The position numbers and the translations under genes were made by a program. The notes beneath the pieces are model-generated. The model saw only the letters and a program-made list of their open reading frames with translations, was not told where the DNA came from and ran no database searches. Positions 45,828 through 55,393 of a stretch of DNA of 64,000 nt are shown piece after piece; the stretch's first letter is position 1, and each line of letters begins with the position of its first letter. The stretch covers positions 60,075 through 124,074 of the forward strand of contig CAIMUX010000119.1 in the NCBI GenBank assembly GCA_903844735.1. The letters run 5' to 3'. This DNA comes from Candidatus Eiseniibacteriota bacterium. GTDB taxonomy: Bacteria > Eisenbacteria > RBG-16-71-46 > CAIMUX01.

Positions 45828-46361
45828 TCAGGGCTGGTCGGCGTTCAACTGCTCGACCACGCGTGTCGTCAGATCGAGCGTCTGATCGGCGTACAGGACG
45901 TTGCCGTCAGCAGCGTCGAAGATGATGTCGAACCCCTCGTCCGCGCCGAACTTGCCAAGGATGACCTGGATCTTGGCCACGATGGGCCTGAGAACCTCTT
46001 CGTTGCGCTTCACCACGAGGCCGCCGGGACCCCACACTGACTGCACGAATTGATCATATTCGGTGAGTTTCCGCTGGTGGTCCTGCTCCTTTTCGCGCCG
46101 CTTCTCCTCACTGAGCATCGGGGCCTGCTGCGCCAAATCCCGGGCCAGGTCGTCGAGATCCTTGCGGCGCTGGATCGCCTCCTGATTCCACCCCTCGACG
46201 TCGCGGTTGAAACCTGCGAGGGCGGCCTGCGCCTCCTTCGCCTGCTCCATCACCAGTTCCGAATTGATATAGCCGAGCTTGGTCTCCGCCCGGGCCGGCC
46301 CCGCCCCACCGGCGATCCCGAGGGCCAAGACGACGGCCGCAAAAGCCAACGTACGCCGCAT
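45828..46361 (-). CDS. skp: Periplasmic chaperone Skp/OmpH family
   Basis: A 177-residue exported chaperone for outer-membrane proteins. Residues 1-24 are a signal peptide (MRRTLAFAAVVLALG... AGPARA). The mature protein starts KLGYINSELVMEQ and contains a long charged coiled coil (about 60-120), as in the jellyfish-shaped Skp trimer. ATG 46361 has GGGAGG upstream. It sits between bamA and lpxD, the usual bamA-skp-lpxD order. Confidence 0.92.
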   Translation of the reverse strand: MRRTLAFAAVVLALGIAGGAGPARAETKLGYINSELVMEQAKEAQAALAGFNRDVEGWNQEAIQRRKDLDDLARDLAQQAPMLSEEKRREKEQDHQRKLTEYDQFVQSVWGPGGLVVKRNEEVLRPIVAKIQVILGKFGADEGFDIIFDAADGNVLYADQTLDLTTRVVEQLNADQP

Positions 46362-46452
46362 GCGTGCATCCTCCCGCCGTGCTCTATCGCACGACATCGT
46401 AAGCCAGGCCGGCCTCCGGCGAAAGCGGATCCTGTCCCGCCGAGTACCGGTT

Positions 46453-48855
46453 CTAGAACGCGGGTCCGATGATGAAATGCGCTTGCCATTTCCCGCGATC
46501 AAGGCCGTAGGCGTAGTCGAACCCGACCGGACCCAGCATCGGGATCTCCAGCCGGACCCCCGCCCCGATGCCCTTCTTCAGATCGACAAGGCTGAAGTCC
46601 CGGGCCGAGTTCCAGGTGTTGCCGGCATCAAGGAAAACCAGCCCCCGCACCGGGTTCACGAGAGGAAACTGGTACTCCGCCGTGAAGGTGTAGGCAAAGC
46701 GCCCGCCCGGAAAGCGCACCTTCCGACCGGCGACCAGATGGATGTTCTCCTCCGGCACAACCTCGTAGTCAGGGTAGCCACGGAGATAGTCGACCCGGGT
46801 CCCGCCGAGGCGGAACGTCTCGGAGCCGGGCACCTGCCTGGAAACCTTTACGGGTTTGCCATCCGCTCCGAACACGGGATTGCCATCCGCTCCCGTCTTC
46901 GTCTCCCGCCCCCAGGTCCCGAGGTAGTTGATCTTGTTGCGGATCATGAGAGCCGGCTTCCAGAACGGGACAAACCAGGTCCGGTGATCGATCTCCGGTT
47001 TGAGGTAGTCGATCTGACCGCCGAGGATGCCCCCCGAGAGCTCCACGCGGGCGGCGGTGCGGCTGCCCATGGTCGCGTTGAAGGGATTGTCCGTGCTGTT
47101 GCGGCCGAAGGACACGTTGAGCTTGGAAGCGATCCCGTTGGATGCCACCAGGATTTCCCGGCTGGCGGGATCGAGGCCTGTGTCTACGTCGGTGTAGTTC
47201 AGCTTCTCCAACGAATAGCCGGCATACACCCTCGAATAGTCCGGTACCTTGAAGAACCAGGGTCGGCCGAGATTCACGCCACCACCGCGCTCCTGCAGGC
47301 TGTACAGATCATAGTCGTTGACCCTGTTGTAGATCTGAAAACCTCCGGAAACCGGCGTCCCGAACATCCACGGCTCGTTGAAAGAGATATCGTAGGTGCG
47401 CCGTCGGGCTCCCCGCTCCAACTGCAACTGGATCGACTGCCCGTTCCCGAAGAGGTTGTTGTGACCGAACTGGACGAAGCCGGTGAGGCCGGTGTCGCTG
47501 GAGTAGCCGGCGCCGGCGGTGGCCGTACCTGAGCTCTTCTCCTTCACCGTGAAGGAGACATCGACGTCCGAGCCGATGCCGGCAGGCTTGTAGTCGATCT
47601 GCACATCCTCAAAGAAACCGAGAGCAAAGACGTCGCGGTGGCTGCGCACCAGGACCGACCGACGCAGCAGTTGCCCGGGAACCAGAGCGATCTCGCGGCG
47701 GACGACCCGCTCCTTGGTGCGGGTGTTGCCGATGATGGCGATCTCTCGGACTTTGGAGGATGCCCCCTCTTCCACCCGGTAGCTGACGCTCACCGAGTCA
47801 CCGGCGACCCGCGTCTCAGGCTGGATCGACAGCTCGAGGAGGTAGCCCTTTTCGGTGTAGAGCTCGTAGGCCGCCCCGGTGGTCTCGTCGAGGCGGGCCT
47901 TGCTGTAAGGCTTCCCGGGGACGATGGTCGCGGCGGCGTCCAGCGCCGACGTCGGCACCGCGCTATTTCCGCTCCAGTCGACGGTGCCGAAACGATACAG
48001 CGGCCCCTCGATGATGGTGTATCGCAGTACGATGGAGCGTCCGTCGGCGCCGGGTACCGGCTCACCGGCCGTCACCCCCGCGTCTTTGTAGCCATGATTC
48101 TGGAAGAACGCCTCAAGGCGCTCCCGGTCCTCGCGCAGTCGGTCGGCGGTATAGCGCTTCCGCCGAAACGTCGTGTTGGGCTTGAGCTGGAGCTGCTTGC
48201 GGAGCTGTGCGGCCGAAAACGAGCTGTTCCCCTCGATCTCGATAGCCTTGATGGAAACGCGCGGTCCCTCCTCGACGGCGATCACGAGGTCCTGCCTGCC
48301 GTCGGCTGTGGCCGTCAGCTCCGTGGTCACCCGAGCCGCCGCGTACCCCTCATCGCGGTAGGCCGACTCGACCGCCTGCCTCGCCTGGAAGAGCTTGGGG
48401 CCCGCGAGGATCTGCCCGGCTTTGAGATCCACCTTGGCCTTGAGGTCATCCTCTGTCAGGTTCTTGGTCCCCTTCCACGTAAGGGAACCGATGCGCGGGT
48501 TTTCCGTCACCTCCAAAGCGAGGGTGCGTCCGCCCGCGGAGTCCGGCCAGTCAACAACGCGAAGCGTGGAAAAGAGACCCAGGCCCCATAGGGCACGCAC
48601 GGCGTCGCGCAGACGGTATGCGTTGACCGTGTCACCGACCGCGAGGCCGCTCGTGCGAAGGATCAGTCGCTCGTTGGCCGTGATGTTTCCGCGAACGACG
48701 ATGCGCCCCACGGGGCGCACGGAGAGTAAATCGCCGGCTTGTGGGTTCCATGACCAGTCCGCGGCACGCGCCGAGCTCTCCCCGAGGCCGAACAAGAACA
48801 ACAGCAACAAGACGAGCCGCACCCGATCAGGCCGGATCACGTACCGCCGCATCAT
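46453..48855 (-). CDS. bamA: Outer-membrane protein assembly factor BamA
   Basis: An 800-residue Omp85 insertase. A signal peptide (VRLVLLLLFLFGLGESSARA) is followed by about five POTRA domains (for example VGRIVVRGNITANERLILR, VREIAIIGNTRTKERVVRRE) and a 16-strand barrel region including ETFRLGGTRVDYLRGYPDYE; the terminal residues HFIIGPAF end with the beta-signal Phe. Two adjacent ATGs (48855, 48852) are possible starts. The start region is repeated in tandem upstream, creating a short upstream frame whose TGA overlaps these ATGs. Confidence 0.95.
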   Translation of the reverse strand: MMRRYVIRPDRVRLVLLLLFLFGLGESSARAADWSWNPQAGDLLSVRPVGRIVVRGNITANERLILRTSGLAVGDTVNAYRLRDAVRALWGLGLFSTLRVVDWPDSAGGRTLALEVTENPRIGSLTWKGTKNLTEDDLKAKVDLKAGQILAGPKLFQARQAVESAYRDEGYAAARVTTELTATADGRQDLVIAVEEGPRVSIKAIEIEGNSSFSAAQLRKQLQLKPNTTFRRKRYTADRLREDRERLEAFFQNHGYKDAGVTAGEPVPGADGRSIVLRYTIIEGPLYRFGTVDWSGNSAVPTSALDAAATIVPGKPYSKARLDETTGAAYELYTEKGYLLELSIQPETRVAGDSVSVSYRVEEGASSKVREIAIIGNTRTKERVVRREIALVPGQLLRRSVLVRSHRDVFALGFFEDVQIDYKPAGIGSDVDVSFTVKEKSSGTATAGAGYSSDTGLTGFVQFGHNNLFGNGQSIQLQLERGARRRTYDISFNEPWMFGTPVSGGFQIYNRVNDYDLYSLQERGGGVNLGRPWFFKVPDYSRVYAGYSLEKLNYTDVDTGLDPASREILVASNGIASKLNVSFGRNSTDNPFNATMGSRTAARVELSGGILGGQIDYLKPEIDHRTWFVPFWKPALMIRNKINYLGTWGRETKTGADGNPVFGADGKPVKVSRQVPGSETFRLGGTRVDYLRGYPDYEVVPEENIHLVAGRKVRFPGGRFAYTFTAEYQFPLVNPVRGLVFLDAGNTWNSARDFSLVDLKKGIGAGVRLEIPMLGPVGFDYAYGLDRGKWQAHFIIGPAF

Positions 48856-48990
48856 GCACCACCCATCGCGTACCGCCTCGCCATGCACCACCCTATCGCG
48901 TACCGCCGCATCATGTACCACCCTATCCCGTGCCCCCGCGTCCTGCACTACCCATAGCCTGCCGTCGCGTCTTGTACCACCGCGCATCCC
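48841..48990 (-). repeat. About five 29-30 bp tandem repeats over the bamA start
   Basis: Units begin at 48841, 48870, 48900, 48930 and 48960 (plus-strand coordinates) and become less alike leftwards on the minus strand. On the minus strand the first three units read GGGTGGTRC-ATG with AGGCGGTAC or CGGCGGTAC after, so each copies the ribosome-binding and start region of bamA. The first unit is 29 bp, which shifts the frame of the upstream copies so that they stop at the bamA ATG. Confidence 0.85.
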
Positions 48991-49012
48991 GCGCCCCCCC
49001 CCGGCCGGGCTC

Positions 49013-51460
49013 TCAGTCCTTCGCGGCCGATTCTGCTCCGCGTTCCTCGAAGACGAGCTCTTCACCCCGTTTGGTGATGCGGACCTCGCAGCCGGAGTGA
49101 AGCTTGCCGCGCAGAAGATGATCGGCCAGTGGATCCTCCACCAACCGCTGAATGGCGCGCCGCAAGGGCCGGGCCCCCAGCGCCGGATCAAACCCCTTTT
49201 CGATAAGAAGGGCCAGCGCCCCGGGCGTGATCGTAAGGGTCATGCCGTGCTCCTGGAGCCGGGCCCGCACCTGGTCCAGCAGGATCTCGACAATCCGCTC
49301 CATGTGGGAGCGCTCCAACGAGCGAAAAACGATGATCTCGTCCAAGCGGTTCGTGAATTCCGGGTTGAAGACCTTCTTCACCTCCTCCATCACCGTGGAC
49401 TTCATTTGCTGGTAGGTGACCTCGGAGTCGGTCTTCTGAAATCCCATCTTCCCCTGGCCGCGGATGAGTCGGGCGCCGATGTTGCTGGTCATGATGATGA
49501 CGGTGTTCTTGAAGTTCACTTTGCGCTTCAGGGAGTCGGTCAGTTGCCCATCCTCAAAGACCTGCAGCAGGATGTTATACACGTCGGGATGCGCCTTCTC
49601 GATCTCGTCGAGCAGCACCACCGAATAGGGCTTGCGGCGCACCCGCTCGGTCAACTGCCCCCCTTCCTCGTACCCGACATAGCCCGGGGGCGCGCCCACC
49701 AGGCGACTCACCGCGAACTTCTCCATGAACTCGCTCATGTCGACGCGGATGAGCGCCTCCGGGTCACCGAAGAGGAAGGTGGCGATGACGCGAGCGAGCT
49801 CGGTCTTGCCCACTCCTGTTGGACCGAGGAAGACAAAGGTGCCGATCGGACGGCGAGGGTCGCGCAACCCGGCTCGGTTGCGTCGAATCGCCTTGGCGAT
49901 GGCGGTGACCGCCTCGTCCTGGCCGACGATCCAGCGGCCCAGCTCCTCCTCCATGCGGATCAGCTTGGCGCTCTCCTTCTCCTCCAGCCTCGTCACCGGG
50001 ATCTTGGTCATACTGGAGACGATGCGCGCAATGTCGTCGTCGGTGACCTCGGTGCGGCGAACGTTCTTGTTCTCGTTCCACTCCTTCTTCAGCCGGTAAT
50101 ATTCCTGCCGCAGCTCCTTCTCCTTGTCGCGATGGGCCGCCGCCTTCTCGAACTCCTGGGAGCGGATGGCCGCTTCCTTCTCCGCCGCCACCATGTCGAT
50201 CTCGCGATCGAGGTTCCGCAACTCCACCGGCACGGTGGAGCTGGAAAGGCGGGCACGGGCCCCCGCTTCGTCGATGACGTCAATCGCCTTGTCGGGCAGG
50301 TAGCGATCGGTGACGAAACGCTCGGAAAGTCGCACGGCGGCGTCGAGCGCGGCGTCCGTGTAGTGCACCCGGTGGTGCGCTTCGTACTTGTCCCGCAGAC
50401 CGTGCAGAATCAGTATCGTCTCGGCCGGAGTCGGCGGCTCCACCAGTACCATCTGGAAGCGGCGCTCCAGTGCCCCGTCCTTCTCGATGTACTTGCGGTA
50501 CTCGTCCAGCGTGGTGGCGCCGATGCACTGCAGCTCGCCCCGGGCCAGCGCCGGCTTCAGCATGTTGGAAGCGTCGATGGCCCCCTCGGCGCCGCCCGCG
50601 CCGACAATGGTGTGCAACTCATCGATGAAGATGATCGTGTCGGGCGACTCGCGGATCTCGTTCATGATCGTCTTGAGCCGCTCCTCGAACTGTCCGCGGT
50701 ACTTCGTGCCCGCGACCACGCTGGCCAGGTCCAGAGTGATGAGCCGGTGATTGCGCAGGAGCTCGGGAACCTTGCCCTCCACGATGCGTGAGGCCAGCCC
50801 TTCCACGATGGCGGTCTTCCCGACGCCGGGTTCGCCGATCAAGATCGGGTTGTTCTTCTTCCGGCGGCAGAGGATCTGAATCACCCGCTCGATTTCCAAC
50901 TCGCGGCCGAGCGTTGGATCGAGCTTCCCTTCCCTCGCCAACTGCGTCAGGTCGCGCCCGAACTGATTGAGAGATGGGGTGTCGGTCTTCTCCTCCCCCT
51001 CGGGCTCCTTCCCTTGCTGCGGGTGCCCCCCGAGGAGCTTCAGCGTCGCGTCGCGCACCTTCTTGCGGTCGACCCCCATGTCCATCAGAACCTTGGCGGC
51101 GACTCCTTCCCCCTCGCGGATGAGACCCAAGAGGAGATGCTCGGTTCCCACGTAGTTGTGGCCGAGCTGCCGCGCCTCGTCGACCGAGAGCTCAAGGACT
51201 CGCTTGGCATTGCTGGTGAAAGGAATCTCCCCGATGGTGAGGGTGCCCCCCGCCTGGGCCACCATGTTTTCCACCGCGCCGCGGATGGCGTCGAGATCGA
51301 GGCCGAGATTGGAAAGCACCGTGGCCGCGATCCCCTCTCCCTCGCGCAGGAGGCCGAGGAGCAGGTGCTCGGTGCCGATAGAACCGTGCTGCAGACGGGC
51401 CGCTTCCTCGCGGGCCAGGAAGATGACCTTGCGGACGCGTTCGGTAAACTTGTCGTGCAT
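49013..51460 (-). CDS. clpC: AAA+ unfoldase ClpC
   Basis: An 815-residue Hsp100 chaperone that unfolds substrates for ClpP. Two Clp-N repeats ([40 protein letters not shown]), D1 with [13 protein letters not shown], a middle coiled coil with a UVR-like stretch, and D2 with [13 protein letters not shown]. The ATG at 51460 has GGAGGAG. It follows mcsA and mcsB, which in Gram-positives mark proteins with phospho-arginine for ClpC. Confidence 0.97.
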   Translation of the reverse strand: MHDKFTERVRKVIFLAREEAARLQHGSIGTEHLLLGLLREGEGIAATVLSNLGLDLDAIRGAVENMVAQAGGTLTIGEIPFTSNAKRVLELSVDEARQLGHNYVGTEHLLLGLIREGEGVAAKVLMDMGVDRKKVRDATLKLLGGHPQQGKEPEGEEKTDTPSLNQFGRDLTQLAREGKLDPTLGRELEIERVIQILCRRKKNNPILIGEPGVGKTAIVEGLASRIVEGKVPELLRNHRLITLDLASVVAGTKYRGQFEERLKTIMNEIRESPDTIIFIDELHTIVGAGGAEGAIDASNMLKPALARGELQCIGATTLDEYRKYIEKDGALERRFQMVLVEPPTPAETILILHGLRDKYEAHHRVHYTDAALDAAVRLSERFVTDRYLPDKAIDVIDEAGARARLSSSTVPVELRNLDREIDMVAAEKEAAIRSQEFEKAAAHRDKEKELRQEYYRLKKEWNENKNVRRTEVTDDDIARIVSSMTKIPVTRLEEKESAKLIRMEEELGRWIVGQDEAVTAIAKAIRRNRAGLRDPRRPIGTFVFLGPTGVGKTELARVIATFLFGDPEALIRVDMSEFMEKFAVSRLVGAPPGYVGYEEGGQLTERVRRKPYSVVLLDEIEKAHPDVYNILLQVFEDGQLTDSLKRKVNFKNTVIIMTSNIGARLIRGQGKMGFQKTDSEVTYQQMKSTVMEEVKKVFNPEFTNRLDEIIVFRSLERSHMERIVEILLDQVRARLQEHGMTLTITPGALALLIEKGFDPALGARPLRRAIQRLVEDPLADHLLRGKLHSGCEVRITKRGEELVFEERGAESAAKD

Positions 51461-51482
51461 ATACTCCTCCGGGGAATCCCCC

Positions 51483-52559
51483 CTAACGGGTCGGTTCCGG
51501 CGCGTCGTCCACACCGAGGATCTCCCGCACGAGGCGGGCCCGGTATTCGTTGCGTTCTTCTGAGCTCATGTCCCGGCCGGCCGCCCTCTGGAGATGGGCC
51601 GGCTGGCAGCGGATGAGCAGTTCGTTGAGCACCGCGATCTCCGGCATGTTCCGCATGCCGAGCGTGTTGCCGAAGCGAGAGGCCGATAACAACCCGATCG
51701 CTTCCTGGGAAGAAAGGAGGCGACAAGAGCGCAGCACGCCGACGGCACGCATGATCTTGTCCTCCACTTGCCAGCGAGCCTGGCGCAGGAGCTGATCCTG
51801 GGCCTTTTCCTCCCAGTCGAGGACCTGACGCACCACGCGTGTCAGTTTCGTCAGAATCTCTTCCTCGTCCTGTCCCAGGGTCACCTGGTTGCTGAGCTGG
51901 AGGAAGTTTCCCATCACCTCGGTCCCCTCACCGTGATAGCCGCGCACGGTGAGGCCGACCTGAGTTACCCCCACGAGGATCTGCTTCATTCGCTGCGTGA
52001 GGACCAAGGCCGGCAGGTGCAGCAACACCGAGGCGCGCAGCCCGGTCCCGACATTGGTCGGACACGCGGTGAGATAACCCAAATCCCCGCTCCAGGCGAA
52101 CGGGAGAGCTTCTTCCAGAGCCGCGTCGACCCCCTGCGCCCGGGCCCACGATTCTTCCAACCGGAATCCCGCCTCGAGCGATTGGATGCGTACATGGTCT
52201 TCGTCGTTGACGAGAACCGAGGCCCGTTCGTCCACCGCGAGTACGAGTCCGCGGGCGACACCGTCACCAGTCAGGTCATGGGAGACGAGATGTCGCTCGA
52301 GGAGGAACTGGCGATCCAGGAGCGACAGTTCGTTCATCGTCTGAGCAGCCCCGCCGCGAAACGGCTCGGTGGCGAGGGCCGCCGCCGCGACGGTGCGATA
52401 CACCCGCAACAGATCTTCGTCTACAGCCCGCCCGACGAACGGAGTCCCCGCGAGGTTGCGGGCGAGCCGGACCCGGGTGGACAGAATCCGGTCGGCATGA
52501 GGACCGTCGGTCTTCAGCCATGCCCCGGTGCGCGCCACCATCTCCCCGATCGGGATCAT
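51483..52559 (-). CDS. mcsB: Protein-arginine kinase McsB
   Basis: A 358-residue kinase that phosphorylates arginine residues, tagging proteins for ClpCP. It keeps STRVRLARNL, HLVSHDLTG, VLVNDEDHVRIQ with the catalytic Glu/Asp loop, and GYLTACPTNVGTGLRASVLL (20 residues) with the conserved Cys, all as in guanidino kinases. It overlaps mcsA by ATGA and precedes clpC by 22 nt. Confidence 0.96.
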   Translation of the reverse strand: MIPIGEMVARTGAWLKTDGPHADRILSTRVRLARNLAGTPFVGRAVDEDLLRVYRTVAAAALATEPFRGGAAQTMNELSLLDRQFLLERHLVSHDLTGDGVARGLVLAVDERASVLVNDEDHVRIQSLEAGFRLEESWARAQGVDAALEEALPFAWSGDLGYLTACPTNVGTGLRASVLLHLPALVLTQRMKQILVGVTQVGLTVRGYHGEGTEVMGNFLQLSNQVTLGQDEEEILTKLTRVVRQVLDWEEKAQDQLLRQARWQVEDKIMRAVGVLRSCRLLSSQEAIGLLSASRFGNTLGMRNMPEIAVLNELLIRCQPAHLQRAAGRDMSSEERNEYRARLVREILGVDDAPEPTR

Positions 52560-53131
52560 GATGTTCCCCCCGCGTCACAGGCGCTGCCTGCGTCGCGGTC
52601 GCCGCCGGCGTTTCCGGTCTCCTCGGCCGCCGCGGGCGCCTCCTCCTCCATCCGTCGGATTCGGTCGCGCAACTGCGCCGCCAGCTCAAACTCTTCGCGA
52701 TCCACGGCACGGTTCAGCTCCTCGCGCAGCCGTCCCAGGTCGCGTTGCCGGAGGGTGGATGCGTCAGCACCGCGCGGCGCCCTCCCGTGGTGGCGGGTGG
52801 CCCCGTGGACGCGTCGCAGGATCTGTTTCAACTGGGCTTCGAAAGCGCCGTAGCAGTCGGCGCAGCCGAGGCGCCCCGTGCGGGCGAACTGGCTATAGCG
52901 AATGCCGCAGGAGGGACATTGCACCGCCCCGACCTTCGCCTCGCTCTCCGGGTATAGGTTCTCCGCCATCCAGATAAACTGATTGGCGATGGTCAGCTTG
53001 TTCTGCTCGACGGCGAGGTGAAAGCCCTTCTCCGCCGCGCAGGCTTCGCACAACCGAACCTCGCGGAGCTGGCCGTCCACCACCTCCTTGAAGAAGATGG
53101 TGGCCTCAGCGTCACAGTTCAGACACTTCAT
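52556..53131 (-). CDS. mcsA: McsA, zinc-finger activator of McsB
   Basis: A 191-residue adaptor with zinc-finger pairs MKCLNC/CEAC and CPSC/CADC and a UVR domain (REELNRAVDREEFELAAQLR, 20 residues, then DRIRRM) at about 140-165. It activates McsB. The C-terminal Ala/Gly tail is extra. ATG 53131 overlaps the lolD stop. No CtsR repressor, its usual partner in Firmicutes, is present. Confidence 0.93.
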   Translation of the reverse strand: MKCLNCDAEATIFFKEVVDGQLREVRLCEACAAEKGFHLAVEQNKLTIANQFIWMAENLYPESEAKVGAVQCPSCGIRYSQFARTGRLGCADCYGAFEAQLKQILRRVHGATRHHGRAPRGADASTLRQRDLGRLREELNRAVDREEFELAAQLRDRIRRMEEEAPAAAEETGNAGGDRDAGSACDAGGTS

Positions 53132-53991
53132 CCAGAGATGTCCCCCGCTCGTTCCCCAGCTCGTCCCCCCGCTCCTCCCGCCGGTCCCTCGCGCCGGAGA
53201 ACCCCATCGACCAGCCATACCCGCGTGTCAGCCAGAGCAGCCAGTTCCGAGTTGTGGGTCACCACGATCCAGGACTGCCGGTGCCGTCGCGCCAGAGCAT
53301 ACATCAGGTCGTGCAGCCCGCGCGCGGTCGCCGGGTCGAGGTTCCCGGTCGGCTCGTCGGCCAGGACGAGGGCCGGCGCCGCGAAAAGGCTGCGCGCGAC
53401 AGCCACACGCTGCTGCTCTCCGCCGGAAAGCTCGTCAGGCTTGTGCTCCGCGCGATCGACCAGCCCCACTTCGGCCAACAACTCGCGGGCACGTCGGCGC
53501 GCAGCCTCCGGTGCCTGCCGTGCCACCAGCCCCGGCATCATGACGTTCTCTTCGGCGGTGAATTCGGGCATCAAGTGGTGGAACTGGAACACGAACCCCA
53601 TGTTCCGGTTCCGAAACCGGGACAATTCCCGCTCCGCCAGGGAGAAGATCTCCTGGCCGCGAAACCGGACGGAGCCCGCGTCCGGCCGGTCGAGTCCGCC
53701 GAGGCAATGGAGCAGGGTGCTCTTCCCTGCACCGGAAGCGCCGAGGACGGCGAGAATCTCTCCTTCGCGCAGGCCGAGGTCGACGCCGCGCAGCACTTCG
53801 ATACGGGTCTCGCCGATGCGGAACTCACGGGTGACCCCCGCCGCCGCCAGAAGAACCGGCGCCTCTCCGACTTCGCTCGCCGCAACCGGATGCCGCGCGG
53901 CCTCCCGCCCGGCGGCATCGCCCGGACCGGCGGCATCGCCCGGCCCTGCCGGGACCGTCGCACCGACCTGCTTGTCCGTCTCACTCGGCAT
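53128..53991 (-). CDS. lolD: Lipoprotein-releasing ABC transporter ATPase LolD
   Basis: The ATPase that drives release of outer-membrane lipoproteins to LolA. Walker A GASGAGKSTLL, Q-loop FQFHHLMPEFTAEENV, signature LSGGEQQRVAVARS, Walker B LVLADEPTGNLD and the switch THNSE are all present. The first ~45 residues are a Gly/Ala/Pro extension with a tandem GPGDAA repeat encoded at about 53915-53950. It overlaps lolC by 11 bp. Confidence 0.94.
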   Translation of the reverse strand: MPSETDKQVGATVPAGPGDAAGPGDAAGREAARHPVAASEVGEAPVLLAAAGVTREFRIGETRIEVLRGVDLGLREGEILAVLGASGAGKSTLLHCLGGLDRPDAGSVRFRGQEIFSLAERELSRFRNRNMGFVFQFHHLMPEFTAEENVMMPGLVARQAPEAARRRARELLAEVGLVDRAEHKPDELSGGEQQRVAVARSLFAAPALVLADEPTGNLDPATARGLHDLMYALARRHRQSWIVVTHNSELAALADTRVWLVDGVLRREGPAGGAGGRAGERAGDISG

Positions 53992-55219
53992 TGCGGATCG
54001 CCTCCACCGGTCGCAGCCGCGCCGCCTTGACCGCCGGGTAGATGGTGGCCAACACCGAGATCACCAGCACTGAAAGGAGAACCGCTGCGACATCACCCGC
54101 TTCCACCCTCACCGGCAGCGTATCAATGAAGTAGATGTCCCCCGGCAGCCGGATGAACTTGTACTTCTCCAGCAGGCGGCAGAGCGTGAGTCCCCCCGCC
54201 GCTCCCAGGACCATCCCCACCCAGCCGATGATCACCCCCTGCAGGATGAAGACCGTTGCGATTTCCCCTGGCGTCGCCCCCATGGAGCGAAGGATGCCGA
54301 TGTCCCGCCTTTTCTCCATGACCAGGAGTAACAGCGAAGCGAGAATGTTGAACGCCGCAACCATGACGATGAGGGTCAAGATGATGAACATGACCCGCTT
54401 CTCCATCTGCATCCACGAGAAGAGCTGGGCGTTCATCTCGATCCAGTCGGTGGCGCGGTAGGGAAAACCGCCGAGGTGCTCCACGATCTCGGCCGCGACC
54501 TGCGGTGCGCGGTACATGTCTCGTACCTTCGCCTCCACCGCGGAGACTCGGGTGCCCAGGGCAAGCAGATCCTGCGCCTCGCGTATGCCGAGAAAAACAA
54601 AGGAGGCGTCGTACTCGTACATCCCGGAACGGAAGATCCCCGCCACCTGAAAGTTCCGCACCCGCGGCAGGTAGCCCAGCGGAGATGCTGTGCCGACCTG
54701 GGGGGCCAGGAGTTGTACCCGCTCGCCGGTCGTCACCGACAGAGCCTCGGCGACATGCACGCCGAGGACGACGCGGGGCAGTTCCCCCGGGGTCGCGGCA
54801 AGAGTGAACGGTCCGGGAGGCCGCTCGATATAGTCGAGGATGCGGGTCACCATCGATTCGGACTCGAGATCGACCCCCTTGACCACGATTCCGTCGGTGC
54901 TCCCTCGAGCCGAGATCATCGCCTTTCCGTAGATGAACGGGGCAGCCGCGATCACCTCCGGATGGGCCTTCACCGTGGCCACCAGCGAGTCGGGATTCTC
55001 CATCCCCTGCGTGCCATACGGGAGGATCACGAGATGCGCATTGGTCCCCACGATGCGTGTCTTCACTTCCCGCTCGAAGCCGCTCATCACGGCCAGCACC
55101 ACGATGAGCGCCAGCACGCCGAGGGTCACACCCCCGACCGCGATCCAGGTGATCAGCGAAAGGAAGCCGCGACGGCGGCGGGGCAGCAGATAGCGGCGGG
55201 CGAGGAAGAACTCGTACAT
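53981..55219 (-). CDS. lolC: Lipoprotein-releasing system permease LolC/E
   Basis: A 412-residue FtsX-type permease with membrane segments near residues 20-45, 275-305, 320-350 and 375-395 and a periplasmic domain between the first two. Family features are RRGFLSLITWIAVGGVTLGV (20 residues) and LRSMGATPGEIATVFILQG. A single permease suggests a homodimer (LolF type). No Shine-Dalgarno is evident at ATG 55219; a strong hairpin lies 20 nt upstream. Confidence 0.93.
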   Translation of the reverse strand: MYEFFLARRYLLPRRRRGFLSLITWIAVGGVTLGVLALIVVLAVMSGFEREVKTRIVGTNAHLVILPYGTQGMENPDSLVATVKAHPEVIAAAPFIYGKAMISARGSTDGIVVKGVDLESESMVTRILDYIERPPGPFTLAATPGELPRVVLGVHVAEALSVTTGERVQLLAPQVGTASPLGYLPRVRNFQVAGIFRSGMYEYDASFVFLGIREAQDLLALGTRVSAVEAKVRDMYRAPQVAAEIVEHLGGFPYRATDWIEMNAQLFSWMQMEKRVMFIILTLIVMVAAFNILASLLLLVMEKRRDIGILRSMGATPGEIATVFILQGVIIGWVGMVLGAAGGLTLCRLLEKYKFIRLPGDIYFIDTLPVRVEAGDVAAVLLSVLVISVLATIYPAVKAARLRPVEAIRNAE

Positions 55220-55239
55220 GGCGGCGACTACTCGCGATC

Positions 55240-55261
55240 GAACGGGACGGAGGTCCCGTTC
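55240..55261 (-). promoter_or_regulatory. Perfect 9-bp hairpin in the lolC leader
   Basis: GAACGGGAC and GTCCCGTTC pair perfectly around a 4-nt loop, 20 nt upstream of the lolC ATG and within the 174-nt gap after the protease gene. No T-run follows on either strand, so a terminator is doubtful; it may protect or regulate the transcript. Confidence 0.5.
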
Positions 55262-55393
55262 TCCGGCACCGGCGTCGTGTAGCCACCGGTCTCCGCTCGG
55301 ATCTCCATCATGGGACGGTCGAGAATCGCCGGCCTCATGCGTGGCTCGCCGGCGTGACCAACGGCTCTCGCGCGCAGCGCGCGATCATCGCGA

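Noticed and set aside
48841..48990. In-frame extension of BamA through the 30-bp repeats up to 49191
   Set aside because: The signal peptide begins only after the ATG at 48855, and the extension would put about 110 odd residues before it.
48395..50791. A 798-codon open frame on the plus strand
   Set aside because: It is antisense to bamA and clpC, low in complexity over the 30-bp repeats, and matches no family.
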